Shown here: positions 26,738 through 36,588 of the stretch, one piece after another
Layout of the letters: each line of letters starts with the position of its first letter
Numbering within the stretch: position 1 is the first letter of the stretch
NCBI RefSeq assembly: GCF_900205925.1
Contig: NZ_OAOD01000006.1
Location: forward strand, 1 to 64,000
From: Clostridium peptidivorans
GTDB taxonomy: Bacteria > Bacillota > Clostridia > Clostridiales > Clostridiaceae
Reading direction: 5' to 3'
DNA: 64,000 nt
Notes under the pieces: generated by a model
Seen by the model: the letters and a program-made list of their open reading frames with translations, nothing else
Told to the model about the DNA's origin: nothing
Database searches by the model: none
Made by a program: the position numbers and the translations under genes

Positions 26738-28102
26738 ATGTTTGGATTTTTTAAGAACAAAGAAGAAAATGAAGCTTTAAATAAGGTAGTGGTACAGGAA
26801 CCAAACCCAATGTTCTGCTATCAATGTGAACAGACACCACAGACTGGATGTACTAAGTTTGGTGTATGTGGAAAGAATCCTGATATAGCAAGTTTACAGG
26901 ATATAATGATATTTGGACTTAAAGGGGTAGCAGCATATGCAACTCATGCAAGAGAATTAGGATATATTGATCCAGAAGTAGATGCTATAGCGCACGAAGC
27001 ATTATATACAACACTTACTAATTCAAACTTTAGCTTGGAAGAACACATAAATATGACTTTAAAAGTTGGTACTGCAGCTGTTAAAGTAATGGATTTATTA
27101 GATAGAGCACATACTTCAAAATTAGGAGTTCCAACACCTGTAGTTGTTTCACAGGACAAAGTTGAAGGACACTGTATATTAGTTACAGGACATAATCTTT
27201 ATGCTTTAGAAGAATTATTAAAGCAGACAGAAGGAAAAGGAATAAATATATACACTCACTCAGAAATGTTACCAGCTCATGGATATCCAGAATTAAAAAA
27301 ATATGCTCACTTAAAGGGTAACGTAGGTAAAGCTTGGTATGATCAGAGAAAATTATTTGAAGAGTTCCCAGGAGCAATTCTTGGTACTACAAACTGCTTA
27401 ATGCCAATAACTACTGGACATTATGCTGATAGAATGTGGACTTATGGAACAGCAGGATTACAAAATATCCAGAAGATAGTAAACAATGATTTTAGTCCAA
27501 TAATTGAAAAAGCATTATCATTACCTAAGGCAAATATTCAGTCTGATAAAGTGCTTACAACTGGATTCCATCATAATACAGTTTTAGATATAGCTCCAGA
27601 AATAATAGATGCAGTGAAATCTGGCAAGATAAAGAGATTCTTCGTTATAGCAGGATGTGATGCTCCAACTAAAGGAAGAGATTACTATAGAGAAATGGCA
27701 AATACATTACCAAAGGATTGCGTAATTCTTACAACTTCTTGCGGTAAGTATAGATTTAATGATATAGACTTTGGAACAGTTCCAGGAACAGATATTCCAA
27801 GATATATAGATTTAGGACAATGTAATAACTCAGGTTCTGCAGCAAAAATTGCTATAGCACTCGCAGAAGCTTTCGAATGTGATATAAATGAATTACCGTT
27901 AACAATAGTATTATCATGGTTTGAGCAAAAGGCTGTTGCAGTACTATTAGGATTATTTAGTTTAGGAGTTAAGAATATGTATGTAGGACCTTCAGCTCCA
28001 AAGTTCATAACTCCAGGAGTATTAAAGGTATTACAGGATGTATTTAATTTACAGTTAATAAGCGGAGATGCTCAAGCAGATCTTAAGAAAATGTTAGGCT
28101 AA
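26738..28102 (+). CDS. hcp: Hybrid cluster protein, short (class III-like) form
   Basis: 454 residues. N-terminal cluster ligands form C-x2-C-x7-C-x5-C (Cys27, 30, 38, 44). The hybrid-cluster ligands are also visible: His/Glu in THSEMLPAHGYPE, Cys in TTNCLMP, GCDAP and TSCGKYRFN, and Glu in SWFEQKA. Compared with the roughly 550-residue E. coli enzyme, one of the two N-terminal three-helix bundles (about 95 residues) is missing between the LTNSNFS region and VPTPVVVS. The join is clean, so this looks like a natural short class rather than a deletion. Hcp reduces NO or hydroxylamine under anaerobic nitrosative stress. No hcr reductase lies nearby. AGGAGGAG upstream. Confidence 0.9.
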   Translation: MFGFFKNKEENEALNKVVVQEPNPMFCYQCEQTPQTGCTKFGVCGKNPDIASLQDIMIFGLKGVAAYATHARELGYIDPEVDAIAHEALYTTLTNSNFSLEEHINMTLKVGTAAVKVMDLLDRAHTSKLGVPTPVVVSQDKVEGHCILVTGHNLYALEELLKQTEGKGINIYTHSEMLPAHGYPELKKYAHLKGNVGKAWYDQRKLFEEFPGAILGTTNCLMPITTGHYADRMWTYGTAGLQNIQKIVNNDFSPIIEKALSLPKANIQSDKVLTTGFHHNTVLDIAPEIIDAVKSGKIKRFFVIAGCDAPTKGRDYYREMANTLPKDCVILTTSCGKYRFNDIDFGTVPGTDIPRYIDLGQCNNSGSAAKIAIALAEAFECDINELPLTIVLSWFEQKAVAVLLGLFSLGVKNMYVGPSAPKFITPGVLKVLQDVFNLQLISGDAQADLKKMLG

Positions 28103-28200
28103 ACCAGAGAGCGATGCACGATTTATTGAAATACCTAATTTCTACAAATTAGCACAGCTCAATAATATAATAATCTCATAAACATGCATTAAACCCATAA

Positions 28201-28238
28201 AAGGCGACCTTACCCCAAGGTCGCCTTCTCCCTTTTTG
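28201..28238 (+). terminator. Terminator after hcp
   Basis: AAGGCGACCTT pairs with AAGGTCGCCTT across a 5-nt loop, followed by CTCCC and five T residues. Confidence 0.8.
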
Positions 28239-28313
28239 AAACATCTCAATTTATTGAGGTGTTTTTTGTATGATTGAAATTATAAGAATTATTTGTTCGC
28301 TATAAAAATACAC

Positions 28314-28342
28314 TTGACTTTTGTGAGGGAACATTGTAGCAT
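28314..28342 (+). promoter_or_regulatory. Probable promoter of the threonine operon
   Basis: -35 TTGACT (28314-28319), 17-nt spacer, -10 TAGCAT (28337-28342). The leader to thrC is only about 35 nt, leaving no room for a riboswitch. Confidence 0.45.
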
Positions 28343-28384
28343 AATATAAAAGAAAAAAATCGTACAATTAATGGGGGGATATTC

Positions 28385-29869
28385 TTGAGAATAGCATATA
28401 CAAGTACAAGATGTAAAAAAGAAATAACTTCTGCTGAAGCTATTATAAAAGGAATTGCAGATGATGGAGGATTATATATACCGATAGAATTTCCTACAAT
28501 TGATATACCTTTCTCGGAATTGCTTTCCTATGATTATAAAAAATTGTCAGTATATATATTGAAAAAGTACTTTACTGATTTTACAGATGAAGAAATAAAA
28601 GATTGTGTTTATAAGGCATATGATAATAAATTTACTAATGATTCTATAGCTCCTGTAGCTAAAATAGATGAGAACTTTTTCTTAGAATTATATCATGGGC
28701 CTACTTTAGCATTTAAAGATATGGCTTTATCTATATTGCCACATTTATTAAAGACTTCTTGCAGGAAGTTAAAAATAAAAGATGAAATAGTGATACTTAC
28801 AGCTACTTCAGGAGATACTGGTAAGGCTGCACTTGAAGGATTTGCTGATGTAGAAGGTACAAAGGTAATAGTATTTTTCCCGGAAAATGGAGTAAGTCCT
28901 ATTCAGAAAAGGCAAATGATTACCCAAGAAGGAAAAAATACTTATGTAGTTGGAATAGATGGGAATTTTGATGATGCTCAAAAGGCTGTTAAAGAAATCT
29001 TCAATGATAAGGAATTTAATAAATTATTAGAAGATAAGGGATGCATGCTTTCATCTGCCAACTCCATTAATATAGGAAGACTTGTACCGCAGATAGTATA
29101 TTACATATATTCATACCTATGTATGTTAAAGAATAGAGAGATTAAAGAAGGTGAAAGTATAAATATAGCTGTACCTACAGGAAATTTTGGTAATATATTA
29201 GCTGCATATTATGCTAAGAAAATGGGGCTTCCTATAAATAAGTTGATATGTGCATCCAATGAAAATAATGTGCTTTGTGATTTCTTTAATGAAGGCAGAT
29301 ATAACAAAAATAGGGATTTTAAAGTAACTATTTCGCCTTCTATGGATATACTGGTTTCTAGTAATTTAGAAAGGCTTTTATATCATATTAGTAATGAAAA
29401 TGAGAAAAAGGTAGATAGGCTTATGAGAGAACTAAGTGATAAAGGTCAATACATTATAGATAAAGATATGAAAAATGAGTTGGATAGTTTTTATTCTAGT
29501 TTTGCTAGTGATGAAGAAACTTATAAAGCTATAAGGGATATTTTTGAAGATACATCATATTTGGTTGATACACATACAGCTGTAGCTTATAAGGCATATA
29601 TGGATTATAAACAAGCTACTGGAGACAATACAAAGACTATAGTTGTATCTACAGCTAGCCCATTCAAATTTCCAAGAGATGTATGTAAAGCATTAAAAAT
29701 AGACAGTGATGAGTTAGATGATTTCGATTTAGTATATAAGCTTTCTGCTTTTGCAGGAGTGAAGATTCCAAATGCTATAAGCAATATAGAGAACAAAGAC
29801 ATCATTCATACTAATGTGTGTAAAAAGGAAGAAATAAAAAAAGAAATAAAAAATTTTCTTAAGGTATAG
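28385..29869 (+). CDS. thrC: Threonine synthase
   Basis: 494 residues, the long (type 1) threonine synthase. The PLP lysine lies in HGPTLAFKDMAL (Lys near 113), the phosphate loop in TATSGDTGKAAL, and the N-terminal YTSTRC... ADDGGLYIP typical of the family is present. It converts phosphohomoserine to threonine. The start is TTG, with GGGGGG 7-8 nt upstream. It leads a four-gene operon thrC-thrB-lysC-hom that covers most of the route from aspartate to threonine (aspartate-semialdehyde dehydrogenase is missing and presumably lies elsewhere). Confidence 0.94.
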   Translation: MRIAYTSTRCKKEITSAEAIIKGIADDGGLYIPIEFPTIDIPFSELLSYDYKKLSVYILKKYFTDFTDEEIKDCVYKAYDNKFTNDSIAPVAKIDENFFLELYHGPTLAFKDMALSILPHLLKTSCRKLKIKDEIVILTATSGDTGKAALEGFADVEGTKVIVFFPENGVSPIQKRQMITQEGKNTYVVGIDGNFDDAQKAVKEIFNDKEFNKLLEDKGCMLSSANSINIGRLVPQIVYYIYSYLCMLKNREIKEGESINIAVPTGNFGNILAAYYAKKMGLPINKLICASNENNVLCDFFNEGRYNKNRDFKVTISPSMDILVSSNLERLLYHISNENEKKVDRLMRELSDKGQYIIDKDMKNELDSFYSSFASDEETYKAIRDIFEDTSYLVDTHTAVAYKAYMDYKQATGDNTKTIVVSTASPFKFPRDVCKALKIDSDELDDFDLVYKLSAFAGVKIPNAISNIENKDIIHTNVCKKEEIKKEIKNFLKV

Positions 29870-29877
29870 GTGATATT

Positions 29878-30765
29878 ATGATAGAAGTAGTAGTACCAGC
29901 TACAAGTGCCAATTTCGGACCTGGATTTGACACTTTAGGTATAGGACTTAATTTATATAATAAGTTTTATATAGAAGAAATAGAAAAAGGATTAATTATA
30001 GAAGGCTGTGAAGAAGAGTATAGGAATAAGAGCAATTTAGTATATACATCTATGAAAAAATGCTTCGAAAGAATAGGATATGAGGAAAAGGGAATAAAGA
30101 TATCAATAAAGTCAGATATACCTCCATCAAGAGGTCTTGGAAGCAGCGCATCTTGTATAGTTGCAGGAGTACTAGGAGCTAATAGTATTGCAGGAAATAA
30201 ACTAGATACAGATGATATATTAAGACTAGCTACAGAAATAGAAGGACATCCTGATAACATAGTGCCTGCACTCCTAGGAGGTATGACTACAGCAATTTAT
30301 GAAAATGATAATGTGTACTACGATAAAATAAACATAAAAGAAGGAATTAAGTTTTGTGCATTAATTCCTAATTTTAGATTATCTACAGAAAAGAGTAGGG
30401 CTGTTCTTCCTAAAGAAGTATCATATAAAGATGCCGTATTTAATATAGGAAGGGTATCTTTAATGATAACATCACTTATAAATGGAAACTTTGATATGTT
30501 AAAAGTAGCATGTCAGGACAAGCTTCATGAACCTTATAGAGGTAAATTAATTGAGAGTTATGATGAAGTTGTAAACACCAGTGAGGAACTTGGAGCGTTA
30601 GGAGTATTTTTAAGTGGTGCGGGACCTACAATTATGGCATTGTTAGAAGAAAAAAATATGATATTTTCGAGTAGTATAAAACAATCATTAAAGAGTCTAA
30701 ATCAAGAATGGACAGTAAAAGAACTTAATTTAGACTTAAAAGGGGCTGTAGTAAGGGAATGTTAA
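29878..30765 (+). CDS. thrB: Homoserine kinase
   Basis: 295 residues, GHMP kinase family. N-terminal PATSANFGPGFDTLG is the ThrB signature, the ATP loop is PPSRGLGSSAS, and a C-terminal GAGPT motif (FLSGAGPTIMAL) closes the active site. It makes O-phosphohomoserine for ThrC. It begins 8 bp after thrC; the GGTGAT motif near the start serves as SD. Confidence 0.94.
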   Translation: MIEVVVPATSANFGPGFDTLGIGLNLYNKFYIEEIEKGLIIEGCEEEYRNKSNLVYTSMKKCFERIGYEEKGIKISIKSDIPPSRGLGSSASCIVAGVLGANSIAGNKLDTDDILRLATEIEGHPDNIVPALLGGMTTAIYENDNVYYDKINIKEGIKFCALIPNFRLSTEKSRAVLPKEVSYKDAVFNIGRVSLMITSLINGNFDMLKVACQDKLHEPYRGKLIESYDEVVNTSEELGALGVFLSGAGPTIMALLEEKNMIFSSSIKQSLKSLNQEWTVKELNLDLKGAVVREC

Positions 30766-30789
30766 ATTTTGAAAAGTGGGGTAATAACA

Positions 30790-32109
30790 ATGAATAATAT
30801 AATAGTTGCTAAATTTGGGGGAAGCTCTCTTGCAGATAGTAACCAATTTAATAAGGTAAAATCTATAGCGCTAGCTAATGAAAAAAGAAGGTATATAGTT
30901 CCATCAGCACCAGGGAAAAGATATAAAGAAGATCATAAAATTACAGATCTACTTTATTTATGCCATGCTCATGTTGAGCAAAACATTCCGTTTGGAGATG
31001 TATTTAGTGTAATTGAAAATAGATTTTTAGAATTAGTAGAAGAGCTAGATGTAACAATTGATATTAAAGAATATTTAAAAGAGATAAAAACTAATATAGC
31101 TCAAGGAGCATCTGCTGACTATACAGCAAGTAGAGGAGAGTACTTAAATGGACTTATACTGGCTAATTTTCTTAAATATGAATTTGTCGATCCAGTAGAA
31201 ATAATTTTCTTTAATGAAAAGGGAATTTTTGATGAAGAAAGAACTCAAAGAGCTGTAAGCAAAAAGTTATTAAAGATAGATAAAGCAGTAATACCTGGAT
31301 TTTACGGATCTATGCCAAATGGAGATGTGAGAACTTTCTCAAGGGGAGGTTCAGACGTAACTGGATCAATTATTGCAAGAGGGGTAAATGCAGATTTGTA
31401 TGAAAACTGGACAGATGTATCTGGATTTTTAATGGCAGATCCTAGAATAGTGGAAAACCCTAAAAATATTAAAAATATTACCTATAGAGAATTAAGAGAA
31501 TTATCTTATATGGGGGCTACAGTATTACATGAGGAAGCAATTTTCCCTGTAAGAAAGGCAAGTATTCCTATAAATATTAAAAATACAAATAGTCCTGATG
31601 ATGAAGGCACTTATATAATAAATGACCTATCACCAGCAAGTTATGCAGGAAGTATTACTGGGGTAGCAGGAAAAAAGGACTTTACAATTATAACTATTGA
31701 AAAAAGCATGATGAATATAGAACAGGGCTATTGCAGAAGAATTCTTTCCGTATTAGAAGATAATAATGTATCCTTTGAGCATATACCTTCAGGGGTAGAT
31801 ACAGTATCCCTTGTAATAGCACAATCACAGCTTGATGGTAAATTAGAGAGAATACTAAAGGAAATAGAAATTAAATGCAAGCCTGATTCTATAGATGTAC
31901 ATCCTGATATAGCATTAGTAGCTGTAGTTGGTATAGGAATGTTGAGGACCATAGGAATCTCAGCTAAGATTTTTGAAGCTTTAGCCAAGGAAGATATAAA
32001 TGTAACCATGATAAGTCAGGGCTCTAGCGAGATAAATATAATTGTAGGAGTTGAAAATAGTAATTTTGAAAATGCAGTAAGAGCCATATATAACGCATTT
32101 TCGAAATAA
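30790..32109 (+). CDS. lysC: Aspartokinase
   Basis: 439 residues from the ATG at 30790, which has a GTGGGG motif 8 nt upstream; a TTG seven codons earlier has none. Kinase motifs: VAKFGGSSLAD at the N-terminus, the substrate loop SRGEYLNGL and SRGGSDVTGS. The C-terminal 145 residues hold two ACT domains, expected to bind an inhibitory amino acid. Its place in the thr operon suggests threonine-linked feedback, but the effector cannot be read from sequence. It catalyses the first step, aspartate to aspartyl phosphate. Confidence 0.92.
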   Translation: MNNIIVAKFGGSSLADSNQFNKVKSIALANEKRRYIVPSAPGKRYKEDHKITDLLYLCHAHVEQNIPFGDVFSVIENRFLELVEELDVTIDIKEYLKEIKTNIAQGASADYTASRGEYLNGLILANFLKYEFVDPVEIIFFNEKGIFDEERTQRAVSKKLLKIDKAVIPGFYGSMPNGDVRTFSRGGSDVTGSIIARGVNADLYENWTDVSGFLMADPRIVENPKNIKNITYRELRELSYMGATVLHEEAIFPVRKASIPINIKNTNSPDDEGTYIINDLSPASYAGSITGVAGKKDFTIITIEKSMMNIEQGYCRRILSVLEDNNVSFEHIPSGVDTVSLVIAQSQLDGKLERILKEIEIKCKPDSIDVHPDIALVAVVGIGMLRTIGISAKIFEALAKEDINVTMISQGSSEINIIVGVENSNFENAVRAIYNAFSK

Positions 32110-32142
32110 GCCTTTATAAATTATGAATTGGGGGAAGTATGT

Positions 32143-33435
32143 ATGCAAAAAGTAAAAATAGCTTTATTAGGCCTTGGTAATGTGGGTAAAGGCGTTTGGA
32201 AAATATTAAATATGAACAAAGATGAAATTTTAAAGAGATCGGGATACGATATTGAAATTAGTAAAATCCTTGTGAGAGATATTAATAAGGAACGAAACCT
32301 GGAAGTACCAAAGGAGTTATTCACTACAAATTTTGAAGAGATTATTGAAGACGACAGCATTGAAATTCTTGTGGAAGTTATGGGAGGGGTAGAACCTGCC
32401 ATTGACTATATGTTACAGGGGATGAGAAGAAAGAAGCATATAGTTACAGCAAATAAAATGGCTATAGCTACAAACGCAGAAATCCTTTTTAAAACTTCTA
32501 GAGAAGAAGGAGTAATGTTTCACTATGAAGGCAGTGTTGGAGGTGGAATACCTATAATTCATGGATTAAATGATAATCTTGTAGCAAATAAGATAGAAGA
32601 AGTAATAGGGATAATAAATGGCACTACAAATTATATTTTAACTAAAATGACACATGAGAAAATAAGTTTTCGGGAAGCTTTAGCTGAAGCTCAAAATAAG
32701 GGGTATGCTGAAGCAGATCCTACTTCAGATGTAGAAGCATTTGATGCAGTTTATAAATTGTGCATTTTATCATCTTTAGCATTTGATACAGTTGTAAATG
32801 TAAATTCAATTTACAGAGAAGGAATAACCAATATAAAGCCTATTGATATAGAATATGCAAGGGAATTTGGTTATGTAATAAAGTTATTAGGTATAATAAA
32901 GGAAGTAAATGGTGAGTTGGAATTAAGAGTGCATCCAACTATGATACCTGCTGAACACCCATTAGCTAATGTAAATGACTCCTTTAATGCTATTTTTCTA
33001 AAGGGTAATGCAGTAGGAGATTTAATGCTCTATGGTAGAGGTGCTGGAGAACTTCCTACAGGTAGTGCTGTAGTAGGAGATATAGTTTCTATATTAAGAA
33101 ATAAGGATAAGTTTGCTTATCATACATATTTGGAAAATGATCAATATAGAGAAGTAAGAGATATGGAAAAGGTTCAATGTGAATATTACATTAGAATAAC
33201 AGTAAAGGATAAGCCAGGTGTCCTAGGAGAGATATCATCTATATTTGGCGAAAATAATGTAAGTATTCTTTCTGTTATTCAAAAAGGAAAAAGGGAGGAG
33301 CAGGTATCTTTAGTATTTATAACTCATAGCACAGTAGAACAGAATATAAATAATTCTATTAATATGATAAGTGCCTTAGAGGATTCAGAGAAAATTGAAA
33401 ATGTAATAAGAATAGAAAATCTAGCAACTAACTAA
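32143..33435 (+). CDS. hom: Homoserine dehydrogenase with ACT domain
   Basis: 430 residues from the ATG at 32143 (GGGGG 9 nt upstream); a TTG five codons earlier is less likely. NADP-binding GLGNVGKG (near 9-16), VTANKMAIA with the catalytic-site Lys, GSVGGGIPI and the NGTTNYIL motif are present. The C-terminal ACT domain (about 350-425, DKPGVLGEISSIFGENNVSI) mediates threonine feedback in relatives. It reduces aspartate semialdehyde to homoserine. Last gene of the operon, followed by a strong terminator. Confidence 0.94.
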   Translation: MQKVKIALLGLGNVGKGVWKILNMNKDEILKRSGYDIEISKILVRDINKERNLEVPKELFTTNFEEIIEDDSIEILVEVMGGVEPAIDYMLQGMRRKKHIVTANKMAIATNAEILFKTSREEGVMFHYEGSVGGGIPIIHGLNDNLVANKIEEVIGIINGTTNYILTKMTHEKISFREALAEAQNKGYAEADPTSDVEAFDAVYKLCILSSLAFDTVVNVNSIYREGITNIKPIDIEYAREFGYVIKLLGIIKEVNGELELRVHPTMIPAEHPLANVNDSFNAIFLKGNAVGDLMLYGRGAGELPTGSAVVGDIVSILRNKDKFAYHTYLENDQYREVRDMEKVQCEYYIRITVKDKPGVLGEISSIFGENNVSILSVIQKGKREEQVSLVFITHSTVEQNINNSINMISALEDSEKIENVIRIENLATN

Positions 33436-33436
33436 G

Positions 33437-33486
33437 AAAGAACTGTTTCATAGTGTATGAATATGCGCTATGAAACAGTTCTTTTT
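33437..33486 (+). terminator. Terminator of the threonine operon
   Basis: 17-bp perfect stem AAAGAACTGTTTCATAG/CTATGAAACAGTTCTTT followed by T residues. Confidence 0.9.
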
Positions 33487-33768
33487 AAAGCATTTGAATA
33501 TAAGCTTCTGCTGTTATAAAACATCATTAATTCTTTCAGCTGATTTTAGGGTTTAAGGGATTTATATATACGTTAATTATAGAGTTGGAAGGAAGATATG
33601 AGATGATATTGGGTATTATTTAAAAATTTACATGAATAATGATATATGTTAGAATATTAACACATATAATTATATTTCATCATAACGCTGTAAAAGAGAT
33701 TTTTTAGAGTTAATATATTATGTATACAGGCATTTTGATAGGCTAGAGAAGAAGAGGGGGAATTTATT

Positions 33769-34488
33769 ATGTTTCGTATTGCAATATGTGATGATGAATC
33801 AATGATATGTGGTCAAATTGAAGATATAATACTAAAAGTCAGTAATGAAATCAGCGAAAAAATTGAAGTGGAGGTGTTTTATTCAGGAGAAGAACTATGT
33901 GAATATATGTTAAACCAATCAAACTTTGATTTGATCTTTTTAGATATTGAATTAAAGTTATTAAATGGTGTTGAGGTTGGTAGGAAAATACGAGAGGAAA
34001 TGAAAAATGATATTGTTCAAATAGTATACATTTCTGGAAAGCAAGGATATGCAATGGATTTGTTTGAGATAAGGCCTATGAACTTTTTAGTAAAGCCATT
34101 AAGCAAAGAAAAGATTACGCAAGTTGTGAAAAAATTTATAGAATTATCTCAAAGAGGTAATCAATTCTTCGAGTTTAACAGTGGAAAAACATTATATAAA
34201 ATACCTCTTAAAGATATTTTGTATTTTGAGAGTGAAATGAAAAAAATTAGAGTAATAACAAAAGATAGTACAAAAGAATGTTATCGCAAACTTTCTGATG
34301 TACAGCAGGTAATTGGAAATAGTCATTTCTTATTCATTCATAAATCATATCTTGTAAACTATTTTTATGTTGCAGAATATCAATATGATTCTATCAAATT
34401 AACAAATGGCGATATTTTACCTATAAGCCAGAATCACAGAAAAGATATTAGACAAAAATTGCTTAACCTCAAGAAAGGCAGAAAATAA
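33769..34488 (+). CDS. LytTR-family response regulator (AgrA-like)
   Basis: 239 residues. Receiver domain with the acidic pair Asp8-Asp9, phospho-acceptor Asp59 in FLDIEL, and Lys in VKPL near 105. The C-terminal LytTR DNA-binding domain spans about 135-232 (YKIPLKDILYFESE, FIHKSYLVN). These regulators typically serve peptide quorum-sensing or bacteriocin systems. The partner histidine kinase starts 4 bp downstream. AGGGGG lies 9 nt before the ATG. No autoinducer-peptide gene (AgrD-like) or AgrB was found beside it. Confidence 0.9.
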   Translation: MFRIAICDDESMICGQIEDIILKVSNEISEKIEVEVFYSGEELCEYMLNQSNFDLIFLDIELKLLNGVEVGRKIREEMKNDIVQIVYISGKQGYAMDLFEIRPMNFLVKPLSKEKITQVVKKFIELSQRGNQFFEFNSGKTLYKIPLKDILYFESEMKKIRVITKDSTKECYRKLSDVQQVIGNSHFLFIHKSYLVNYFYVAEYQYDSIKLTNGDILPISQNHRKDIRQKLLNLKKGRK

Positions 34489-34491
34489 ATT

Positions 34492-35757
34492 ATGGATATT
34501 TTAAATATAAATAATATATTATATTTAATTTCAAATTTATTTGGTGTTTATGTGATTCTTAGGTTTATGAATGTATTTTTTGATAGAAATAATACAAATA
34601 AAAGGGTTGAGATAGAATCACTTTCTATATATTTTATAATTAATAGTCTTGTACATATATTCTTTGAATCACCTCTTATGAACCTATCATCTAATTTATT
34701 ATTATTTTTTGCGTTAACTTTTATATATCCAGGAAAGCTATCAACAAGGTTAATATCAACGGCATTAATTTATTCAGAAAATATGTGTTTGAAAGGTATA
34801 GTCTATAATTTCATGAAAGAAGTAAATACAATACATGAGATAGCAATAATTGCTGACATCATATCTAATTTAGTGTTATATCTATTTGTACTTGTATTTG
34901 ATAAGGTAATAAATCATAAAAACAAGTACGATGCAAATGTTTTACAATGGGTTGCGGTTTTCTCCATTCCAGTAGGTAGTATTATTATTGCCTCTACACT
35001 GCTTTTATCTAATTATAGAACTATTCCTAGTCTTTTAAGCTTGACTTGCTTATTAGGTATAAATGTAATGATTTTTTATTTGTATGATATGCTCATAAAA
35101 TTCTATGAAGAGAAATATGAAAAGGAATTACTTAGACAACAAAGTAACTCATATATAAATCAATTTGAGATTATAAAGCAATCACAGGATAATATAGCAA
35201 TGATGCGGCATGATATGAAAAATCATATTTTCAAATTTCAAGATATTATGCAAAAAGGCGGGAAGCAGGATATTCTTGATTATTTAGAAAGCACTTTAGA
35301 ATTTATAGATGTATCAAATCAGTATGTAAATTCACAAAATTTAGATGTAGATAGTATTCTTAATTATAAAATACATGAAGCAAAAAAGGCAGGAGCAGTA
35401 GTTGATATTGTTGTAAATATCCCAAACAAGTTAAGAATAGATTCCTTTGACTTAAATGTCATTTTAGGTAACTTAATGGATAATGCTATTTATGCTATAA
35501 AAAACAGTAAAAGCAAGGAGATAAAAATAGAAATTGAATTTGATAGAAACATTCTTTATATAATAATAACTAACACTTATTCAGGAAGAATTTTATCTAG
35601 AAATGGGAAATTACAGTCAACAAAAAAAGATAAGGACAATCATGGTATAGGTCTAAGAAGCGTAGAAACTGTTGTAAGAAAATATGATGGAATAATGGAT
35701 ATAGATTATGATGATAGTAATTTTACTGTAAGTATATTACTTTATAATTTTATTTAG
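34492..35757 (+). CDS. GHKL histidine kinase (AgrC-like)
   Basis: 421 residues. The first 205 are hydrophobic with about six spans, as in AgrC-type peptide sensors. The kinase part has the phospho-acceptor in MMRHDMKNH (His240), the N box GNLMDNAIYAI and the G box NHGIGLRSV. It probably phosphorylates the LytTR regulator encoded 4 bp upstream. The order regulator-then-kinase is opposite to staphylococcal agr. The stimulus is unknown; a secreted peptide would be typical. Confidence 0.9.
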   Translation: MDILNINNILYLISNLFGVYVILRFMNVFFDRNNTNKRVEIESLSIYFIINSLVHIFFESPLMNLSSNLLLFFALTFIYPGKLSTRLISTALIYSENMCLKGIVYNFMKEVNTIHEIAIIADIISNLVLYLFVLVFDKVINHKNKYDANVLQWVAVFSIPVGSIIIASTLLLSNYRTIPSLLSLTCLLGINVMIFYLYDMLIKFYEEKYEKELLRQQSNSYINQFEIIKQSQDNIAMMRHDMKNHIFKFQDIMQKGGKQDILDYLESTLEFIDVSNQYVNSQNLDVDSILNYKIHEAKKAGAVVDIVVNIPNKLRIDSFDLNVILGNLMDNAIYAIKNSKSKEIKIEIEFDRNILYIIITNTYSGRILSRNGKLQSTKKDKDNHGIGLRSVETVVRKYDGIMDIDYDDSNFTVSILLYNFI

Positions 35758-35931
35758 GAAAATAAAGAAAAAATATTAGTTTTACCAAAATTGTATATAC
35801 ATTCTGCCATGTTTCCCCATAATGTAATTTTTTTTGGTAATATAAAACCAACGAGGTTAAATTAGTAAATAACTTAGCTTAAAGTAAGATAGGCGATTCT
35901 ACTGAACTTATAAATTGTAAGAAATTATAAT

Positions 35932-36543
35932 ATGGGTGAGAGAATGCGAAATACAACACGAAATACAACACAGGATAATTTAAAGTCAACTATAAATAAA
36001 ATAGGATTAATTTGTATAATAACCATATTTACTTTTGGAGTTAATATAATTAATTTTTCAAAATTAGATTTTTATACAAGAAAATCATTAAATGATGATA
36101 TACATTGGCTATTACTATCAATTGTTTGTATTTTTTTATTAAAAATAAAACCTAAGGAAATAATTTTAGGTAAAAATGATAAAAACACACTTGGAATAGA
36201 TAGTTTATTCGCACTATCTATGCTGTTTGTTTTTTTGAGTATTATTGGTTCTACACCAGAAGAATTTTGAAATCACCTTGTGCCAGATATAGGCTCTAAA
36301 ATGCGCACAGGAGGTGTTCCTGTAGATGTAAAAAGTATTTCACCAATAATATTTTTAGTAGGTTATAGTTTTGACAAAAAATTGAGAGACCTTTTGCACA
36401 AATATAACCTAAAATATCTGATAAGAAAAATGAAAGGGGATAAGAATAAATATAAGATATTTTTTTCTTCCCTAGCAATAATTTGTTTTATTTTTATGGA
36501 AATTTTAGTTGCGTTAGCTGACATAAGCAATTTTATTAAATGA
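35932..36543 (+). pseudogene. Membrane-protein gene interrupted by an in-frame TGA
   Basis: Two open stretches of 112 and 91 codons lie in the same frame, separated only by a TGA at 36268-36270. Read through, they give one protein of about 203 residues with three clear hydrophobic spans (near 22-40, 60-75, 88-104) before the stop and one at the C-terminus (near 180-198). The second half begins at a GTG without an SD, so separate translation is unlikely. A single nonsense change (for example TGG or CGA to TGA) explains the structure. It sits between the LytTR/GHKL pair and a CPBP protease gene. No family is recognised. A sequencing error is the main alternative. Confidence 0.65.
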
Positions 36544-36588
36544 GGTTGGTGAAATGAAAAAAAATATATAATCATGAGGAGGCAGAAA

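Noticed and set aside
28239-28384. Search for a lysine or threonine-responsive riboswitch before thrC
   Set aside because: Predicted leader is only about 35 nt and no terminator or conserved core is present.
35758-35931. Search for an AgrD-like autoinducer peptide gene next to the LytTR/GHKL pair
   Set aside because: No start codon with SD and no amphipathic leader plus Cys-containing core on either strand.
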